Part shown: positions 5,830 through 7,995 of the stretch, piece by piece
Layout: the number at the start of each line of letters is the position of its first letter
Position numbering within the stretch: the stretch's first letter is position 1
From: Planctomycetaceae bacterium
GTDB lineage: Bacteria; Planctomycetota; Planctomycetia; Pirellulales; Pirellulaceae
Assembly: GCA_012965455.1 (NCBI GenBank)
Contig: DTSG01000480.1
Location: forward strand, 1 to 7,995
Length of the DNA stretch: 7,995 nucleotides
Direction of reading: 5' to 3'
The notes under the pieces: generated by a model
Told to the model about the DNA's origin: nothing
What the model saw: the letters and a program-made list of their open reading frames with translations, nothing else
Databases searched by the model: none
Translations under genes and position numbers: made by a program

Positions 5830-7206
5830 TCATTCGTGCAATTTCTGCCACGTAATCGTCACCATAAATTCGGGATGCGTTAGAACGGTCGTAATCTCAT
5901 AGGCATCCAAACCAAATTCGAGCTGAAACTCGACTGGCTGCCCAACTGGGTCATCGCCATTAAAGTCATCATCCCAGACTTCGATCGTACCGCTGGCAAT
6001 ACCCGGCAACAGCTTCCTCAAATCTGCGGCAGCCCACGATGCTGTTAACCCATCATCCGCCTCACTCGACTCAAACAACTCTTTACCTTCGATGTCTTTT
6101 ATTATGAAATACAGATCCGGTTCTTTTTCACCTAAGGCCGGAACATTCTCCTGAGCGACAATCTTGACTTCTTTCATCCGCAACGCCACCCCATATCTTG
6201 GCCGGTCAAACCCCTCATAGTTTTTTGCGCGAATACTCGCGATCAAGTCAGAATCCGTTATCGAACCATCATCCGTTTTTTCAAACTGATAAATCGTCGA
6301 CAAATATTGGGCCACCGGCTTGGACATTCCATGTTGAATGACACTGCCGAGAATGTAACCCATACGCGCAGAGTGCACGACGCGATGCGATTTTTTAATC
6401 CCCTCCACGTCACAACGATATTTAAAATTGTATGGTGTAACCGACAAGTGGTCTCGCGATTCTAGGTTTACAACTTCATCGCTAAGTCCAATTCGCTCCG
6501 CCAAATCTTGAAAGGGACCACTAACATTCGGTAGGATGAGTTGTTGTGCTTTGCGCCACGGCCTAGTCATCGCCAAACCTTCATCATCATTGATACCGTT
6601 GATTTCAGCCCAAAATCCGGGTACGTTATCCGACGAGGGGGACAAAGTAACAATTTGTCTAATTAGTTTTTGATTTGCCGGTGGACAATATACAGGCAAT
6701 TCCACTTCCTGGTTCTCAGCGTCTTCTAACACCAGGTATAAATGTGGCGTGGAAAGACAAATGACTGTATCAATCGGGTCTTTTAACTGGGCCGCCGCCA
6801 GCAATGCTACATTGCCACCATGACTGTGACCGATGATCGCTATCTTCTCGCCCTGGGTCGAATACTCAGCAATTTCATCCGCTAAAAACTTCGCGGCCGT
6901 TTTTCGCGTTTCGTGATTGTTCTTACCGCTCCATAAGAATTGGTGAACTGTCGAACCCGCAGCTAAGGCTCGTTTCACTTCGGAGGCAAAACTCGTTTTT
7001 CCGGCTACGATCAACGGCCAATTTGAATTGCCGTCAAACGTGCCATGTACGATAAAAACTCGAGCGGGCTTCTCATTTGTTTTCACCGGTTCCAGCGGAA
7101 ATTCATGGTCGATCAGTGAAGGCTGAGCTGCAATAGGCAGCGTCCACTGCCATGAGATTAACAATAGCACAGCAAAACACGCGAACTTGTACGGTAGGAT
7201 CTTCAT
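5830..7206 (-). CDS. Secreted alpha/beta hydrolase with C-terminal C2-like domain
   Basis: A 458-residue protein with a Sec-type signal peptide: Lys-containing start, hydrophobic core at about 8-26, and likely cleavage after IAA at 27. The alpha/beta hydrolase domain begins with FIVHGTF at 51-57 (oxyanion region) and has the nucleophile elbow GHSHGG at 126-131 with Ser128. CLSTPH at 150-155 resembles lipase-like and PGAP1-like members. The catalytic acid and histidine cannot be assigned with confidence; His274 and His278 are candidates. From about residue 345 a second domain has PDLYFII at 363-369 and IEVWDDDFNGDDPVG at 408-422, much like a C2 domain with an acidic calcium-binding loop. That suggests calcium-dependent attachment or membrane contact outside the cytoplasm. 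No substrate can be named. It converges on the reductase gene with 45 bases between and no obvious hairpin. Confidence 0.8.
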   Translation of the reverse strand: MKILPYKFACFAVLLLISWQWTLPIAAQPSLIDHEFPLEPVKTNEKPARVFIVHGTFDGNSNWPLIVAGKTSFASEVKRALAAGSTVHQFLWSGKNNHETRKTAAKFLADEIAEYSTQGEKIAIIGHSHGGNVALLAAAQLKDPIDTVICLSTPHLYLVLEDAENQEVELPVYCPPANQKLIRQIVTLSPSSDNVPGFWAEINGINDDEGLAMTRPWRKAQQLILPNVSGPFQDLAERIGLSDEVVNLESRDHLSVTPYNFKYRCDVEGIKKSHRVVHSARMGYILGSVIQHGMSKPVAQYLSTIYQFEKTDDGSITDSDLIASIRAKNYEGFDRPRYGVALRMKEVKIVAQENVPALGEKEPDLYFIIKDIEGKELFESSEADDGLTASWAAADLRKLLPGIASGTIEVWDDDFNGDDPVGQPVEFQLEFGLDAYEITTVLTHPEFMVTITWQKLHE

Positions 7207-7340
7207 ATCAATATTCTAACGTTTCCTAACCATCGAGTGACACCCGAAAAAATATGGCCGGTAAATCAATAACATATCTATCGCCTGGTTTTCCAGTGTT
7301 TGTTACAATTTGCGACCGCTCTTTTCGAGATTTAAATCCT
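7207..7340. promoter_or_regulatory. Divergent intergenic region with extended -10 candidate
   Basis: This 134-base gap separates the hydrolase and the surface protein. On the plus strand TGTTACAAT at 7301-7309 is an extended -10 (TG, one base, TACAAT), 31 bases before ATG 7341; no good -35 accompanies it. On the minus strand TAGAAT at 7218-7213 lies only six bases before the hydrolase ATG, so that transcript could be nearly leaderless if the box is used. Neither gene has a clear Shine-Dalgarno site. Confidence 0.35.
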
Positions 7341-7995
7341 ATGGCAAGCAATCAGCGACAGCACAAACAACGACGACTTCAAGTTGGCGAAAAACTTGAA
7401 GATCGACGACTGCTGGCCTATGGTATCTGTGGTCGCGACTTTGGCGAGCCAAATATCCCCAGTCAAATTACGGCTTTTAATGACACGGTCCAAGTCGGGG
7501 AGGTGCTAGCGGGCACCCGAAAACAAGTACCACGAGTTGGCCTCATCAATACATCCGCGACGTTGCCTTCCCAGTTCAGTCTATCTGCGAATATTCTGAC
7601 CACCGTTCAAAACACAACGCTGCCTCGTTGCCAATCTCGCACCTTTCCCACCTCAGCAATCCTAACAATAGATTATCTTGATGATCGCAATTTCAAGTTT
7701 GCCGGTTTTGATGCGGCCCGCAACCTGTGGTTAATTGGTGAACGCATCAACGGCCGTACCCGTATCCATCAACGGCTAAAAGAAGCCATCAATCGCGATC
7801 GCAGCTATCACGTTCAAATCAATATCAATGTTAATCAACTGCAACTTGTCGCCAGCAATGAAATCAAGTTAACACATATTTTCCCCAGCATTGACCGGAA
7901 CAACCCCGCTGGCCTAGGCTCGTTACGTAAAGCGCCAACTCAATTTCAAAATGTAGCCCTGAAGGATTATTTTCCTGAGATCACGACTCTCGCAG
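7341..7995 (+). CDS. 5' part of a large planctomycete surface/secreted protein (LEPR-XLL-type N-terminus)
   Basis: The frame is open from ATG 7341 to the window end, giving 218 residues without a stop; the gene is cut by the boundary. The N-terminus is basic (RQHKQRR at 6-12) and followed by LEDRRLLA at 19-26. This is the planctomycete LEPR-XLL type motif found at the start of very large surface or exported proteins. Residues about 106-180 (ILTIDYLDDRNFKFAGFDAA, then LWLIGERINGRT, then a strand-rich stretch) resemble a LamG/concanavalin-like region common in such proteins, where a sample phrase is FKFAG...W.IG. That domain call is from pattern memory. The full protein is expected to be long and repetitive, with a role at the cell surface. 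The start is chosen because the basic stretch and motif follow directly. Confidence 0.75.
   Translation, partial: MASNQRQHKQRRLQVGEKLEDRRLLAYGICGRDFGEPNIPSQITAFNDTVQVGEVLAGTRKQVPRVGLINTSATLPSQFSLSANILTTVQNTTLPRCQSRTFPTSAILTIDYLDDRNFKFAGFDAARNLWLIGERINGRTRIHQRLKEAINRDRSYHVQININVNQLQLVASNEIKLTHIFPSIDRNNPAGLGSLRKAPTQFQNVALKDYFPEITTLA

Overview
The window looks like chromosomal DNA of a planctomycete, probably Pirellulaceae-like. The best evidence is the N-terminal LEDRRLLA motif of the gene running off the right end, which resembles the LEPR-XLL type N-terminus of large planctomycete surface or secreted proteins. Further support comes from weak or absent Shine-Dalgarno sites at several starts, moderate GC by eye, and loosely packed genes on both strands. 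No rRNA, tRNA, CRISPR array, insertion sequence or phage gene was recognised.

Left part (1-1366, plus strand): a two-gene unit encodes a membrane-anchored SPFH/band 7 protein and, 46 bases downstream, a 57-residue Arc-type ribbon-helix-helix DNA-binding protein that starts with TTG. A near-consensus promoter precedes the pair. Its -10 region is covered by three GATA-centred repeats at an exact 11-base period, one of them part of a perfect 12-base palindrome. This looks like an operator, and the small RHH protein is the obvious candidate to bind it.

Middle part (1390-5784): three genes on the minus strand encode an OPA-type (GlpT/UhpT-like) MFS transporter, a GT4 glycosyltransferase resembling LpcC-type lipopolysaccharide core enzymes, and a PAPS-dependent sulfotransferase. 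An iron-type alcohol dehydrogenase of the phosphonoacetaldehyde reductase / hydroxyethylphosphonate dehydrogenase type is divergent from the transporter. The transporter keeps both arginines that bind phosphate in GlpT. A divergent pair of an organophosphate-type transporter and a phosphonate-type reductase suggests phosphonate metabolism. The neighbouring glycosyltransferase and sulfotransferase raise the speculative possibility of a decorated surface glycan. No PEP mutase or phosphonopyruvate decarboxylase gene is in the window, so the pathway is not shown.

Right part (5830-7995): a secreted alpha/beta hydrolase with what looks like a C-terminal C2-like calcium-binding domain lies on the minus strand. 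Divergent from it is the 5' end of a large surface-type protein with the planctomycete N-terminal motif and a probable LamG-like region.
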